Position numbers and translations under genes: made by a program
Assembly: GCF_008802355.1 (NCBI RefSeq)
Contig: NZ_VZRA01000001.1
Coordinates: 1,234,525-1,298,524, forward strand
Direction of reading: 5' to 3'
From: Oryzomonas sagensis
GTDB lineage: Bacteria > Desulfobacterota > Desulfuromonadia > Geobacterales > Pseudopelobacteraceae
Length of the DNA: 64,000 nucleotides
Part shown: positions 9,616 through 18,950 of the stretch, one piece after another
How the letters are laid out: each line of letters opens with the position of its first letter
Numbering within the stretch: the stretch's first letter is position 1
Notes under the pieces: model-generated
The model's input: the letters and a program-made list of their open reading frames with translations, nothing else
Told to the model about the DNA's origin: nothing
The model's database searches: none

Positions 9616-11622
9616 ATGTTTGACAACGTATGGCTGATCCCGCTCTTCCCCTTCATCGGCTTCCTGATCAACGGCCTGTTGGGGAAAAAGATCAAGAACG
9701 AGACCGTCATCGGCGGTATCGGCGCACTTGCCGTACTCTGTTCGTTCTTAGTTTCCTGCAAGACCATACTTGCTCTCCTTTCCTTGCCGGGTGAGGAACG
9801 GGTGGCCAATGTCAAGGTGTTCACCTGGATCACCTCGGGCAGCTTCAACGCCGACATCGCCTTCCTGATCGATCCGCTCTCCTGCGTGATGATCATGATC
9901 GTCACCGGCGTCGGCTTCCTGATCCATGTCTACTCCATCGGTTACATGCACGGTGAGGAAGGGTTCTACCGCTTCTTCGCCTACCTGAACCTGTTCATGT
10001 TCTCCATGCTCCTCCTGGTGCTGGGCAACAACCTGCTCCTGATGTTCGTCGGCTGGGAAGGTGTGGGCCTCTGCTCCTACCTCTTGATCGGCTACTACTT
10101 CCACAAGAAGTCGGCCGGCGACGCCGGCAAGAAGGCCTTTGTCATGAACCGCGTCGGCGACTTCGGGTTCCTGCTGGGCACCTTCACCCTCTACTGGTAC
10201 ATGGGACAGGCCCACAACGTCTGGACCATCAAGTTCACGGACCTGGCCGCCAACTCCCATCTCCTGCCCACCGGCGGCATCGTCACCGCGATCACCCTCT
10301 GTTTCTTCCTGGGGGCGACCGGCAAGTCGGCCCAGATCCCGCTCTACACCTGGCTGCCCGACGCCATGGAAGGCCCGACCCCCGTTTCCGCCCTGATCCA
10401 TGCCGCCACCATGGTCACCGCCGGTGTCTACATGATCGGCCGCATGAACTACCTGTTCATCCGCTCGCCTGAAACCCTGATGGTCGTCGCCGTGGTCGGC
10501 GGCTGTACGGCCCTGTTCGCCGCCACCATCGGCACGGCCCAGAACGATATCAAACGCGTGCTGGCCTACTCCACCGTCTCCCAGCTCGGGTACATGTTCC
10601 TGGCCATGGGGACCGGGGCCTTTGCCGCCGGCATCTTCCACCTCATGACCCACGCCTTCTTCAAGGCCTGCCTGTTCCTCGGTTCCGGCGCGGTGATCCA
10701 CTCCATGCACCACGCCCTGCACCATGCCCACTCCCATGACGACGCCCAGGACATGCGCAACATGGGCGGGTTGCGCTCCAAAATGCCCCTGACCTTCCTG
10801 ACGTTCCTGCTGGCGACCATCGCCATCGCCGGTATCCCGGGCTTCTCCGGCTTCTTCTCCAAGGACGAGATCCTCTGGCAGGCCTTCTCCAACCCGCACC
10901 ACGGCCAGTTGAACTACCTGCTGTGGGGGATGGGCGCCGTGGCCGCCGGCCTGACCGCCTTCTACATGTTCCGCCTGGTGTTCATGACCTTCTTCGGCGA
11001 ATGCCGCATCACCCCCAAGGCCAAGGACCACCTACACGAGTCGCCCATGGTGATCGTCCTCCCCCTGATCGTGCTGGCCGCCCTGTCGGTGGTGGGCGGT
11101 TACATCGGCCTGCCCAAGGTGATCGGCGAACTGTTCGGCGGTATCCCCAACTATTTCGAGCACTACCTGGAGCCGGTCTTCAAGTATTCGGAAGAATACA
11201 TGGCGCAGCACGCGGCCCATGCGGCCGAGCATAGCGCCACCCTGGAGTGGGGCCTGATGGGGCTGTCGGTCCTGGTCGCGCTCGTGGGCATCTCGATCGC
11301 GTTCACCATGTACGTCAAGAACACGGAGTTGCCCAAACGGTTCGTGGCCGCGTTCCCGGCTCTGCACCGCGCCGTCTACAACAAGTGGTACATCGACGAA
11401 CTGTACGACTACCTGTTCGTCAACCCCTGCAAGGCGCTGGGCCGCTTCCTCTGGAAAGGGTTCGACGTGGTGGTGGTGGATGGAGCCGTCAACGGCGTCG
11501 CCCATGTGGTGATGGCCTTCAGCGGCGTGTTCCGCTACATGCAGTCCGGCTACATCTACAACTATGCCTGGTCCATGGCCTTCGGTGTGGTGGTGATCTT
11601 AGGCTACTACGTCTTCAAGTAA
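9616..11622 (+). CDS. nuoL: NADH-quinone oxidoreductase subunit L (antiporter-like)
   Basis: This 668-residue distal proton-pumping subunit has about 16 membrane helices and the long lateral helix at the C-terminal end. Conserved pumping residues are seen in GWEGVGLCSYLLIGYY and in the KSAQIPLYTWLPDAMEGPTP block. A histidine-rich loop (HSMHHALHHAHSHDD) follows the discontinuous helix region, as is common in NuoL. It is full length, with a GGAGTC ribosome binding site. Confidence 0.97.
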   Translation: MFDNVWLIPLFPFIGFLINGLLGKKIKNETVIGGIGALAVLCSFLVSCKTILALLSLPGEERVANVKVFTWITSGSFNADIAFLIDPLSCVMIMIVTGVGFLIHVYSIGYMHGEEGFYRFFAYLNLFMFSMLLLVLGNNLLLMFVGWEGVGLCSYLLIGYYFHKKSAGDAGKKAFVMNRVGDFGFLLGTFTLYWYMGQAHNVWTIKFTDLAANSHLLPTGGIVTAITLCFFLGATGKSAQIPLYTWLPDAMEGPTPVSALIHAATMVTAGVYMIGRMNYLFIRSPETLMVVAVVGGCTALFAATIGTAQNDIKRVLAYSTVSQLGYMFLAMGTGAFAAGIFHLMTHAFFKACLFLGSGAVIHSMHHALHHAHSHDDAQDMRNMGGLRSKMPLTFLTFLLATIAIAGIPGFSGFFSKDEILWQAFSNPHHGQLNYLLWGMGAVAAGLTAFYMFRLVFMTFFGECRITPKAKDHLHESPMVIVLPLIVLAALSVVGGYIGLPKVIGELFGGIPNYFEHYLEPVFKYSEEYMAQHAAHAAEHSATLEWGLMGLSVLVALVGISIAFTMYVKNTELPKRFVAAFPALHRAVYNKWYIDELYDYLFVNPCKALGRFLWKGFDVVVVDGAVNGVAHVVMAFSGVFRYMQSGYIYNYAWSMAFGVVVILGYYVFK

Positions 11623-11658
11623 TCGACACTTGCAATTTGCATAAAGGAGCATGAATTC

Positions 11659-13281
11659 ATGAGTAACCACCTACTGAGCTTGACGACATTCCTGCCGATA
11701 CTGGGTGTCTTGCTGCTGCTGTTCATCCCCAGGGACAGCAAGGGGGTGCTGCGGGGCGTCGCCCTGGCGGTGACCGTGGTGACCTTCCTGGTGTCGCTGC
11801 CGATCCTGACCGGCTTCCAGTCCAATGCCGAGTTCCAGTTCCTGGAGAACGTACCCTGGATTGCCGCCGGACCATTCGTCATGCGCTACAATGTGGGTAT
11901 CGACGGCATCAGCCTGTGGCTCGTCATCCTGACCACCTTCATCATGCCGCTGGCCGTGCTTTCCACCTGGACCGCCGTGGAGGAGAAGGTCAAAGAGTAC
12001 ATGATCTGCCTGCTGCTCCTGGAAACCGGCATGCTGGGCGCCTTCATCTCCCTGGACCTGTTCCTCTTCTACATCTTCTGGGAGGTCATGCTGATCCCGA
12101 TGTACTTCATCATCGGCATCTGGGGCGGCAAGAACAAAATCTACGCGGCCGTCAAGTTCTTCATCTACACCATGGTCGGCTCGCTGCTCATGCTGGTGGC
12201 CCTGATCTTCCTCTACTTCAAGGGATTGGATGCCGGCTTCAGCAACTTCGGCCTGCTGCAGTTCTTCGATCTGCGGCTTGACCCGGCGACCCAGACCTGG
12301 CTGTTTTTGGCCTTCGCCCTGGCCTTCGCCATCAAGGTCCCCATGTTCCCGCTGCACACCTGGTTACCGGATGCCCATACCGAGGCCCCCACGGCCGGTT
12401 CCGTGATCCTGGCCGCCATCCTGCTGAAGATGGGTACCTACGGCTACGTCCGCTTCGCCCTGCCGCTGTTCCCCGATGCCGCCCACCGGTTCACGCCGCT
12501 GATCGCCACCCTGGCGGTGATAGGCATCATCTACGCCGCCCTGGTGGCCATGGTGCAGGAGGACGTGAAAAAACTGGTGGCCTACTCCTCGGTGGCTCAC
12601 CTGGGCTTCGTCATGCTGGGGGTCTTCGCCCTCAATACCCAGGGCATAACCGGCGGCATGCTGCAGATGCTCAACCACGGCGTCTCCACCGGCGCGCTGT
12701 TCCTTATCGTCGGCTTCATTTACGAACGCCGGCACACCCGCCTCATCACCGATTTCGGCGGCCTCTCCAAGCAGATGCCGATCTTTGCCACCATCTTCAT
12801 GATCGTGACCCTCTCCTCCATCGGCCTCCCCGGCACCAACGGGTTCGTGGGAGAGTTCCTGATACTCCTGGGGTCCTTTGAGAGCAGTCTGCGCTGGTGG
12901 GCGGTGGTCGCTTCCAGCGGCGTGATCCTCTCGGCCGTCTACATGCTCTGGATGTTCCAGCGGGTCATGTTCGGCGAGCTGGACAACCCCAAAAACCAGA
13001 CGCTTTCCGACCTGAACGCCCGCGAGATCGCCATCATGGTGCCGCTGCTCGCCCTGATCTTCATCATGGGCGTCTACCCCAACCCGTTCATCGAGAAGAT
13101 GGACCCGGCCATCCAGAAGCTGGTTGCCCAAACCAAGCCTCTCGGGATGTCGGCCCGGCAGATGCCGGCCATGCAGGGGCTGCCCGTCGGGCATCCGGCG
13201 ATACCCGGCATGGCTGTACCGGCTGTACCGGCAGTTGAACAGGCCGCACCGGCTGTTGCCGATCCGAATGAAGTCAAGTAA
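11659..13281 (+). CDS. nuoM: NADH-quinone oxidoreductase subunit M (antiporter-like)
   Basis: This 540-residue proton-pumping subunit shows the conserved glutamate in FYIFWEVMLIPMYFIIGIWG and the lysine-containing KVPMFPLHTWLPDAHTEAP. Length is somewhat above the E. coli protein (about 509) because of a C-terminal tail. The tail is low-complexity, rich in Pro, Ala, Val and Met, with PGMAVPAVPAVEQAAPAV near the end. The tail looks like a recent, non-conserved extension and probably lies outside the membrane. Confidence 0.97.
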   Translation: MSNHLLSLTTFLPILGVLLLLFIPRDSKGVLRGVALAVTVVTFLVSLPILTGFQSNAEFQFLENVPWIAAGPFVMRYNVGIDGISLWLVILTTFIMPLAVLSTWTAVEEKVKEYMICLLLLETGMLGAFISLDLFLFYIFWEVMLIPMYFIIGIWGGKNKIYAAVKFFIYTMVGSLLMLVALIFLYFKGLDAGFSNFGLLQFFDLRLDPATQTWLFLAFALAFAIKVPMFPLHTWLPDAHTEAPTAGSVILAAILLKMGTYGYVRFALPLFPDAAHRFTPLIATLAVIGIIYAALVAMVQEDVKKLVAYSSVAHLGFVMLGVFALNTQGITGGMLQMLNHGVSTGALFLIVGFIYERRHTRLITDFGGLSKQMPIFATIFMIVTLSSIGLPGTNGFVGEFLILLGSFESSLRWWAVVASSGVILSAVYMLWMFQRVMFGELDNPKNQTLSDLNAREIAIMVPLLALIFIMGVYPNPFIEKMDPAIQKLVAQTKPLGMSARQMPAMQGLPVGHPAIPGMAVPAVPAVEQAAPAVADPNEVK

Positions 13282-13314
13282 CAAAACGAGTCAACCGACC
13301 GGAGGATTTCTTAG

Positions 13315-14772
13315 ATGGACATGATTACTATTCCAGCCGTCAACATGACCCCAATCCTGCCGGAGATATTCCTCTCCGTGCTTGCCATGGCCCTGCTTCT
13401 GATCAACGTCTTCATTCCCAGCGGCCAGAAGTCCTACCTGGGGTACATCAGTTTCGTCGGCGTCGTGGCGGCAGGGGTTCTGGTGGGCGCCGGTTGGGGC
13501 GTGCCGGTTGAGAGCTTCAGCGGCTCGGTTGTCCAGGATAACTTCGCCACCTTCTTCAAGATGATCTTCCTGGTCTCGGCCGGTCTGGCGATCCTGATCT
13601 CCGACCAGTACATGGAGCGGGAAGGGTGCAACCACGGCGAGCTCTACCCCCTGATCCTCTTCACCGTGGTGGGGATGATGCTCATGGCGGCGGGAACCGA
13701 CCTGATGACCATCTTCCTGGGGCTGGAGGTCATGTCGGTGGCCCTGTACGTCTTGGCCGGCTTCAACCGCGCCAGCCTGAAATCCAACGAGGCCGGGCTC
13801 AAGTACTTCCTGTTGGGGTGCTTTTCCACCGGGTTCCTGCTCTACGGCATGGCCCTGACCTACGGCGCCACCGGCACCACCCGCATCGCCAAGATCGCCG
13901 CCATCGTGGGGCAGATGACGGTGCCTTCCGCCAATATCATGCTGGTGGCCGGCATGCTGCTGATGCTCACCGGCTTTGCCTTCAAGGTGGCGGCCGCGCC
14001 GTTCCACATGTGGACCCCCGATGTCTACGAGGGGGCTCCGACCCCCATGACCGCCTTCATGTCGGCCGGCCCCAAGGCCGCCGGCTTCGCAGCCCTCCTG
14101 CGGATCTTCCTGGTGGCCCTGCCCACCTTGCAGGTCGAATGGAGCCAGCTCCTGTGGGTGTTGGCCGTATTGACCATGACGGTCGGCAACATCACCGCCT
14201 TGCGCCAGGATAACATCAAACGCATGCTGGCCTATTCGTCCATCGCCCACGCCGGCTATGCCCTGGTCGGTTTCGCCGCCGGCAACGGCACCGGCGCCGC
14301 GGGTATCCTGTTCTACATGCTCTCCTACGCCTTCATGAACATCGGCGCCTTTGCCGTGATCATCCTGATCGGCAAAAAGGGTGAAGCAAACGGAACGGTC
14401 ATGGATTTTGCCGGCCTCGGCTTCAAACAGCCCGCCCTGGCGGTGGCCATGTCCGTGTTCCTCTTCTCCCTGGCCGGTATCCCCCCCACGGCCGGCTTCA
14501 TCGGGAAGTTCTATCTGTTCTCCAGCGCCGTCCAGAAGGGGTACATCTGGCTGGCCGTGATCGGCGTTCTCAACAGCGCCGCCTCGGTGTATTACTATCT
14601 GCGCGTGATGGTCTACATGTATATGAAGGAGCCGGCCGAGGATTTCGAGTGGACCCGGGTCACCCCGCCCATCGCGCTCTCGCTGCTCATCTCCGTGGCC
14701 GGCACGCTGATCCCCGGTATCGTGCCGTCGGTCATCCTCCAGTTCGCCGAGCAGGCGGTCAAACTGATCTGA
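13315..14772 (+). CDS. nuoN: NADH-quinone oxidoreductase subunit N (antiporter-like)
   Basis: This 485-residue subunit is the third antiporter-like pump of complex I. It shows FLGLEVMSVALYVLAGFNR with the key glutamate, FKVAAAPFHMWTPDVYEGAPTP with the pumping lysine, and FFSLAGIPPTAGF-type helix 12. It is the last gene of the operon and is followed within 30 bases by a strong terminator. Confidence 0.97.
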   Translation: MDMITIPAVNMTPILPEIFLSVLAMALLLINVFIPSGQKSYLGYISFVGVVAAGVLVGAGWGVPVESFSGSVVQDNFATFFKMIFLVSAGLAILISDQYMEREGCNHGELYPLILFTVVGMMLMAAGTDLMTIFLGLEVMSVALYVLAGFNRASLKSNEAGLKYFLLGCFSTGFLLYGMALTYGATGTTRIAKIAAIVGQMTVPSANIMLVAGMLLMLTGFAFKVAAAPFHMWTPDVYEGAPTPMTAFMSAGPKAAGFAALLRIFLVALPTLQVEWSQLLWVLAVLTMTVGNITALRQDNIKRMLAYSSIAHAGYALVGFAAGNGTGAAGILFYMLSYAFMNIGAFAVIILIGKKGEANGTVMDFAGLGFKQPALAVAMSVFLFSLAGIPPTAGFIGKFYLFSSAVQKGYIWLAVIGVLNSAASVYYYLRVMVYMYMKEPAEDFEWTRVTPPIALSLLISVAGTLIPGIVPSVILQFAEQAVKLI

Positions 14773-14800
14773 TTGCCGGTTGCAGTCACGAAAAGGAAAA

Positions 14801-14834
14801 GGGCGGCCCCGCATTGCGGGGCCGCCCTTTTTTT
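14801..14834 (+). terminator. Rho-independent terminator of the nuo operon
   Basis: A perfect 12-bp stem (GGGCGGCCCCGC with its complement) closes a 3-base loop and is followed by seven T residues. It sits 28 bases after the nuoN stop. The opposite strand also has a T-rich stretch after the hairpin, so it may stop transcription coming from the DUF2288 gene as well. Confidence 0.92.
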
Positions 14835-15006
14835 CGTTGCACAGGCTGATTCCGTGTCGCCTTCACGGCTACTCTCGCTTACCACGTCGCCGTTACGGGT
14901 GCCGGTCGTGTCGGCATCGTGACGGCGGGGCATGGTGCCGCATGGAGGGCGCTGGCCCCAGGCATGCCGCTCGCGGTGCTCCGGATTCAGAACAGCAAAC
15001 GGGGTA

Positions 15007-15309
15007 TCAGTGGAAGGTGGGGGTCTTCTCCTGAATAAGGACGTAGGGACTGACGATCAGCATGGAAAACTTCTTGTGGCGATTGCTGTCCCAGGCGTGG
15101 ATCTGGGACTCGGACGGTTTGCCGATCATGCCGGTGCTGATCCAGTCGGCAATGACTTCCGTATCGTCGCCGGCCACCCGCAGAGCGGCATCGGCCAGAT
15201 CGAGGCTGTCGTTGACGAGGATGATGCCGCCGCGCTCCAGGTGGGCGCGCAGCCAGTCCCATTCCGCCTCGTCGATGGACAGCGCCAGTTCCTCTTTGCT
15301 CAGTACCAT
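15007..15309 (-). CDS. DUF2288-type small protein
   Basis: This 100-residue acidic protein of unknown function starts MVLSKEELALSIDEAEWDWL and has the pattern ERGGIILVNDSLDLADAA and SMLIVSPYVLIQE. I recognise these as DUF2288. There is no signal peptide and no known catalytic motif. It is the last gene of a likely three-gene - strand operon (TauE/SafE permease, glycosyltransferase, this gene), 72 bases after the glycosyltransferase stop. The family match is by memory of the pattern. Confidence 0.75.
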   Translation of the reverse strand: MVLSKEELALSIDEAEWDWLRAHLERGGIILVNDSLDLADAALRVAGDDTEVIADWISTGMIGKPSESQIHAWDSNRHKKFSMLIVSPYVLIQEKTPTFH

Positions 15310-15381
15310 TGGATGCCCTTTCCCCCGCGCCGTTCGTGCACGGCACGAGGTGTGTCGTACGTCAGTGATCGTTTACTTGTA

Positions 15382-16392
15382 TCAGGCTACGCAGATAAAG
15401 TCGAGCCCTTCCCGCAGTCCCAGGGGGTGGACCAGGCGCCTGAACTCCTCGCGGGCGCCGCGAACGCCGATGGCGACCAGCATCTTCTCCCCGGACAGGC
15501 ACAATTGGTGCGGGTGGATGACCGGCGCACCGTGCAACTGGCGTCCTATCTTGCGGGGGTCCACATCGAGCCAGCAAGATACCCCGATACCCTCCGCCGC
15601 CAGCAGGCGCTGCCAGGCACGCCCTTCCAGGCCCGCTCCCGCCATGACGACGCTTTTCCGGCCGGCCAGAAAGCCGGGCAGGAGGTGATGGAGTTTGCAG
15701 GCGCGGAAGGCGGTGGCGGCATACTCCGCCTTGATGCGGGTCGCCCGCTCGGGGTGGTCGCGCCAGAAGAAGAGCGGCTGCGCCAGGCGCGCAAAACGGA
15801 CGCCGGCAGCGGCCATGCGCAGCCAGAGATCGTAGTCCTCGGGCCAGCCGCAGTCGCGATACCCCCCCACACCGACCAACAGGTCGCGGCGCATCATGAC
15901 GCTGGGGTGCACAAAGGGGGACTCCACGAACAGGTCGCGCATGATGATCTCGTGGTCGCGGAGCCCGTTCTGCCACGCCTCATAGGCCAGCATGCCCTGC
16001 TTGAGGGCAGGGCGCGGGAAGTGGCGGAAGGCGCAGGCCACAAGCCCGATCCCCGGCTCGGCAGCCAGCAGGTCTGCCTGCAGCTCCAGACGGCGGGGGT
16101 GGGCAACGTCGTCCCCGTCCATGCGGGCGATGAGCGGGGCGCGGCAGGCGGCCAACCCCTCGTTGAGCGCCGCGACCAGACCGCCACCCCCACATCGTTT
16201 CGCACGTACGCGCGGGTCGCGGCGGGCGGCGGCAGCGAGCAGGGCGGGGGTCGCGTCGGTCGAGCCGTCGTCCATGACGACCAGTTCCCAATCGGGCAGG
16301 GTCTGCCGGAACAGCGAGTCGAGGGCGGCCGACAGGTACCGGGCCTCGTTGCGCACCGGCATGAGCAGGGAAACGCGGGGTGGCCGGCTCAC
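15382..16392 (-). CDS. Family 2 glycosyltransferase with C-terminal Rossmann-like region
   Basis: This 336-residue protein has an N-terminal GT-A domain: VSLLMPVRNEARYLSAAL, the nucleotide-binding DDGSTD, and the metal-binding ARMDGDD segment. Acceptor-region motifs WPEDYDLWLRMA follow. The last 100 residues (SVVMAGAGLEGRAWQ to the end) resemble a nucleotide-binding Rossmann fold, a fusion seen in some GT2 proteins. The start is taken as GTG 16392, five bases after the stop of the upstream permease gene; an internal ATG at 16362 is too late for the first beta strand. The sugar donor and acceptor are unknown. Confidence 0.82.
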   Translation of the reverse strand: MSRPPRVSLLMPVRNEARYLSAALDSLFRQTLPDWELVVMDDGSTDATPALLAAAARRDPRVRAKRCGGGGLVAALNEGLAACRAPLIARMDGDDVAHPRRLELQADLLAAEPGIGLVACAFRHFPRPALKQGMLAYEAWQNGLRDHEIIMRDLFVESPFVHPSVMMRRDLLVGVGGYRDCGWPEDYDLWLRMAAAGVRFARLAQPLFFWRDHPERATRIKAEYAATAFRACKLHHLLPGFLAGRKSVVMAGAGLEGRAWQRLLAAEGIGVSCWLDVDPRKIGRQLHGAPVIHPHQLCLSGEKMLVAIGVRGAREEFRRLVHPLGLREGLDFICVA

Positions 16393-16397
16393 GGGGG

Positions 16398-17153
16398 TCA
16401 ATGGAAGTTCTGCCAGATGAGTTTGGCCGTGATGACCAGAACCATGGTGACGAAGACCGGGCGGATGAAGCGCGTCCCCTTGCGCACCACCATGCGGGCG
16501 CCGATGCGGGCGCCGACGAACTGGCCGACCCCCATGACCAGGCCTTCCCGCCAGAGCACGGAACCGCCGCAGATGAACAGGACCAGGGACGCCACATTGC
16601 TGGTGAAATTCATCACCTTGGTATAGCCAGTGGCCCGGGTCATGGTGAACCCCAGGCCGAGCATGAGCGCCATCACCCAGAACGATCCGGTGCCCGGCCC
16701 CAGGAAACCGTCGTAAAAGCCCAGGACCAGGCCGGCCGCAAAGAAGAAGGGGCCCGGTTTCACGCGGGGGCGGATCTCTTCGTACCCCAGGCGGGGGGTC
16801 AGCAGGGTGTAGAGCACAATGGCGACCAGCAGCCAGGGGATGACGTGGCGCAGGAGCGCGGGGTCGAGCAACTGCACCGTAATGGTGCCGAGGGCGGCTC
16901 CAATGGCGGTATAGGCGATCCCGGTCCGGCAATCGTTCAAGCGCACCGTGCCCGAACGGACAAAGGTCAGCATGGCGCTGCCCGAGCCAAAGCTCGCCTG
17001 GAGCTTGTTGGTGCCGAGGGCGGCCTGGGGCGGCAGGCCGACGCCCAGCAGCACCGGAATCGTGATCAGCCCGCCGCCGCCGGCAATGGCGTCCACCAGC
17101 CCGGCGACAAGGCCGGTGAGGAAGAGGAGGGGCAAGAGGAGTAACGCAGGCAT
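16398..17153 (-). CDS. TauE/SafE family membrane permease
   Basis: This 251-residue inner-membrane protein has eight or nine hydrophobic helices. It carries the two-repeat signature of TauE/SafE (DUF81): LVDAIAGGGGLITIPVLL near the N-terminus and YDGFLGPGTGSFWVMAL in the second half. Family members export or import small sulfur-containing anions such as sulfite or sulfoacetate. The substrate here is unknown. The ATG at 17153 starts the first helix directly; an upstream extension in frame looks non-coding. It leads the operon with the glycosyltransferase. Confidence 0.85.
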   Translation of the reverse strand: MPALLLLPLLFLTGLVAGLVDAIAGGGGLITIPVLLGVGLPPQAALGTNKLQASFGSGSAMLTFVRSGTVRLNDCRTGIAYTAIGAALGTITVQLLDPALLRHVIPWLLVAIVLYTLLTPRLGYEEIRPRVKPGPFFFAAGLVLGFYDGFLGPGTGSFWVMALMLGLGFTMTRATGYTKVMNFTSNVASLVLFICGGSVLWREGLVMGVGQFVGARIGARMVVRKGTRFIRPVFVTMVLVITAKLIWQNFH

Positions 17154-17306
17154 AGGGTATCGTCTCTGATTCTCGAAGTGATGGCGGCCGGCAGGGGTGC
17201 AGGTTTCGCCGGGGTGCGAAGCCGCACGGAACCATTCTCGCGATTCCGCGCCGATTGTCAAGCTATTCTGCCGTCGGGGTGTGCCGGTCTGGCGTGTTGG
17301 TGGAGG

Positions 17307-17341
17307 GGAAAAAAGAGCGGCGCGCCGTGGGGCGCGCCGCT
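17307..17341 (-). terminator. Terminator of the pal/lipoprotein pair
   Basis: An 11-bp perfect stem (AGCGGCGCGCC with its complement, loop GTGG) is followed on the - strand by a CTTTTTTCCCC run. It lies about 30 bases after the stop of the - strand lipoprotein gene at 17372. Confidence 0.88.
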
Positions 17342-17371
17342 AAGGAACGACAAAAGTGCTGGAGGACAGCG

Positions 17372-17983
17372 CTAGTTGAACTGCCGGACGATGTCGGGGA
17401 CCGCCTGCTGCATGATCTCGCCGAGCGCGCCCTGAAACAGTTGTTGCGGCAGTACGTCACGGTCCTTGATGGCCACGTCGGACAGTTTGGAGTGATACTC
17501 GGACCGCTTGACGACCTGTCCGTTATTCCACAGTTCCACCTTCACCACCAGGTTGCACGACGCTTCGAGCTTGGGCAGGGAGGCCACCTCGTTCAGGGCC
17601 ACGGTGACGGCGGTCAGGACGATAACCCTGCCCTGGCCCTCTTTCCGCGATTCCGTCTGGTCCACCCGGTAGCCTGCGGCGGAAAGTTCACGCTTCATGG
17701 CGTCGGCGATCACGCTTTGGGGCGAATAATCGCTGATCACATCGCCCCGTACGGCGCCGTCGCTATCCTTAATCTGACCCAATACCCAGCGTATGGCGGG
17801 ATTGGAAGCCTGTTGCTCCTGGTGCGCGGCCTCCGCGACCAGGGTCACCTGCCCGCTGCCGCCGCGATACACGGCCAACGGGTTGTACAGTACATCGACC
17901 TTGTGGGCGGTCGGCATGCAGCCGGTCAGCACGAGTGCCGCCGCCAGGCCGGGCAAAATAAATTTGGACAGTACCTTGTTCAT
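17372..17983 (-). CDS. YajG-like lipoprotein
   Basis: This 203-residue lipoprotein has the signal sequence MNKVLSKFILPGLAAALVL and lipobox LTGC with C22 as the lipidated residue. The rest resembles YajG-type outer-membrane lipoproteins, with alternating beta strands and the segment SVIADAMKRELSAAGYRV. The function of the family is not firmly known. It lies 45 bases after pal and shares its terminator. A 7-bp hairpin (17997-18022) sits in the gap and might reduce readthrough. Confidence 0.65.
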   Translation of the reverse strand: MNKVLSKFILPGLAAALVLTGCMPTAHKVDVLYNPLAVYRGGSGQVTLVAEAAHQEQQASNPAIRWVLGQIKDSDGAVRGDVISDYSPQSVIADAMKRELSAAGYRVDQTESRKEGQGRVIVLTAVTVALNEVASLPKLEASCNLVVKVELWNNGQVVKRSEYHSKLSDVAIKDRDVLPQQLFQGALGEIMQQAVPDIVRQFN

Positions 17984-18028
17984 GGGGTCCCTCAGAGCGC
18001 CCGAAGTGTGACCCCCGGGCGCCGGTTG

Positions 18029-18616
18029 TCAGGGGGTTGCTATGACAAAATCGTCACGACGGTTTTTGGCCCAGGCCGCCTCGTCATGTCCAGCCACCGC
18101 CGGGCGTTCCTTGCCGTAGCTCACGACCGAAAGCCGGTCCGCAGGCACGCCCATGGTCACCAGGTATTTCAGGGCGGAGTTGGCGCGCCGCTCACCCAGG
18201 GCCAGATTGTATTCCGCAGAGCCGCGGTCATCGCAGTTCCCTTCGATCTTTATCTTTGCGTTGGGTTGCGCTTTCAGCATGGTAGCGGCATTCTTGCTCA
18301 GGACATCGCGAGCCGCCTGGCTGAGGTCGGACTGGTCGAAATTGAAGTAAATCGTCTCAAAGCTGGTCTGCTGTGCCGTTGCCTTCGCGGACTGGCCTGC
18401 GTTCTGCTTGGCCTGTTCAGCCGCTTTTTGCGCAGCCTGGTTCCGGGCGGCGTCGGATGCGTTCGCCTTTGCCGCTGCCGGGGCTGCCGGTTTGGCTGCC
18501 TCGGTCTTCTGAGCGATCGGCTCATCGCTCTTTACGACCTCTTTGTTTGCGCAACCAGCGATCATGAACACGGACACACAACAGGCCATCATTGTAGTTC
18601 CTACAACGGGTTTCAT
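18029..18616 (-). CDS. pal: Peptidoglycan-associated lipoprotein (OmpA-like)
   Basis: This 195-residue lipoprotein has the lipobox MIAGC (C22). An Ala/Lys/Gln-rich linker follows at residues 35-85, then an OmpA-like peptidoglycan-binding domain from about residue 88. The domain signatures are IYFNFDQSDLS, IKIEGNCDDRGSAEYNLALGERRA and the arginine in AKNRRDDFVI, which fit binding of diaminopimelate in the cell wall. No tol genes are adjacent, so it may act outside the usual Tol-Pal operon. An AAGGAGAAG ribosome binding site and a good promoter precede it. Confidence 0.88.
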   Translation of the reverse strand: MKPVVGTTMMACCVSVFMIAGCANKEVVKSDEPIAQKTEAAKPAAPAAAKANASDAARNQAAQKAAEQAKQNAGQSAKATAQQTSFETIYFNFDQSDLSQAARDVLSKNAATMLKAQPNAKIKIEGNCDDRGSAEYNLALGERRANSALKYLVTMGVPADRLSVVSYGKERPAVAGHDEAAWAKNRRDDFVIATP

Positions 18617-18950
18617 TGTCTTCTCCTTTTGGAATGGTGAATGTTTCTAGTACACATTATTTTAACTGATTATATTTGTATACTAACTAATAAGTCAATC
18701 AGATATTTAAAGAAATGTGCACCGCTTGACGGGTGGGAGCGTCGAAGGGGCCTGTGCCGGCGATGCCGTCCTGATGGCTTGCGGCAAAATGACCGTTTCG
18801 GAAAGCGATGCAATCGATCCCGCCCGGAAGGATCGCGGTGCAACGTGTCCCTCCTTTCCGCCGGCTTCATCTGTTGCCATTCGATTTTGCCAGTGCTATA
18901 AATAGAAATGAATGAAAATCGTAAAATGATAAATAGTCCTTATTGATTCC
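18617..18950. other. Divergent intergenic region between pal and the LysR gene
   Basis: This 334-base gap has an AT-rich left part holding the pal promoter. The middle is GC-rich (about 18720-18890) with no credible gene; short frames there lack ribosome binding sites. The right 60 bases are AT-rich and probably hold the LysR-gene promoter. Confidence 0.6.
18669..18698 (-). promoter_or_regulatory. Sigma-70 promoter of pal
   Basis: On the - strand, TTGACT (18698-18693) and TATAAT (18674-18669) are separated by 18 bases. They lie about 50 bases upstream of the pal start in an AT-rich stretch. Confidence 0.7.

Noticed and set aside
9748-11031. Long - strand frame opposite nuoL, rich in Gly, Asp and Glu
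   Set aside because: Low-complexity composition typical of the complementary frame of a membrane-protein gene; no motif.
14932-16626. A 564-codon + strand frame over the glycosyltransferase and DUF2288 genes
   Set aside because: It covers genes with clear motifs on the other strand and has no family features itself.
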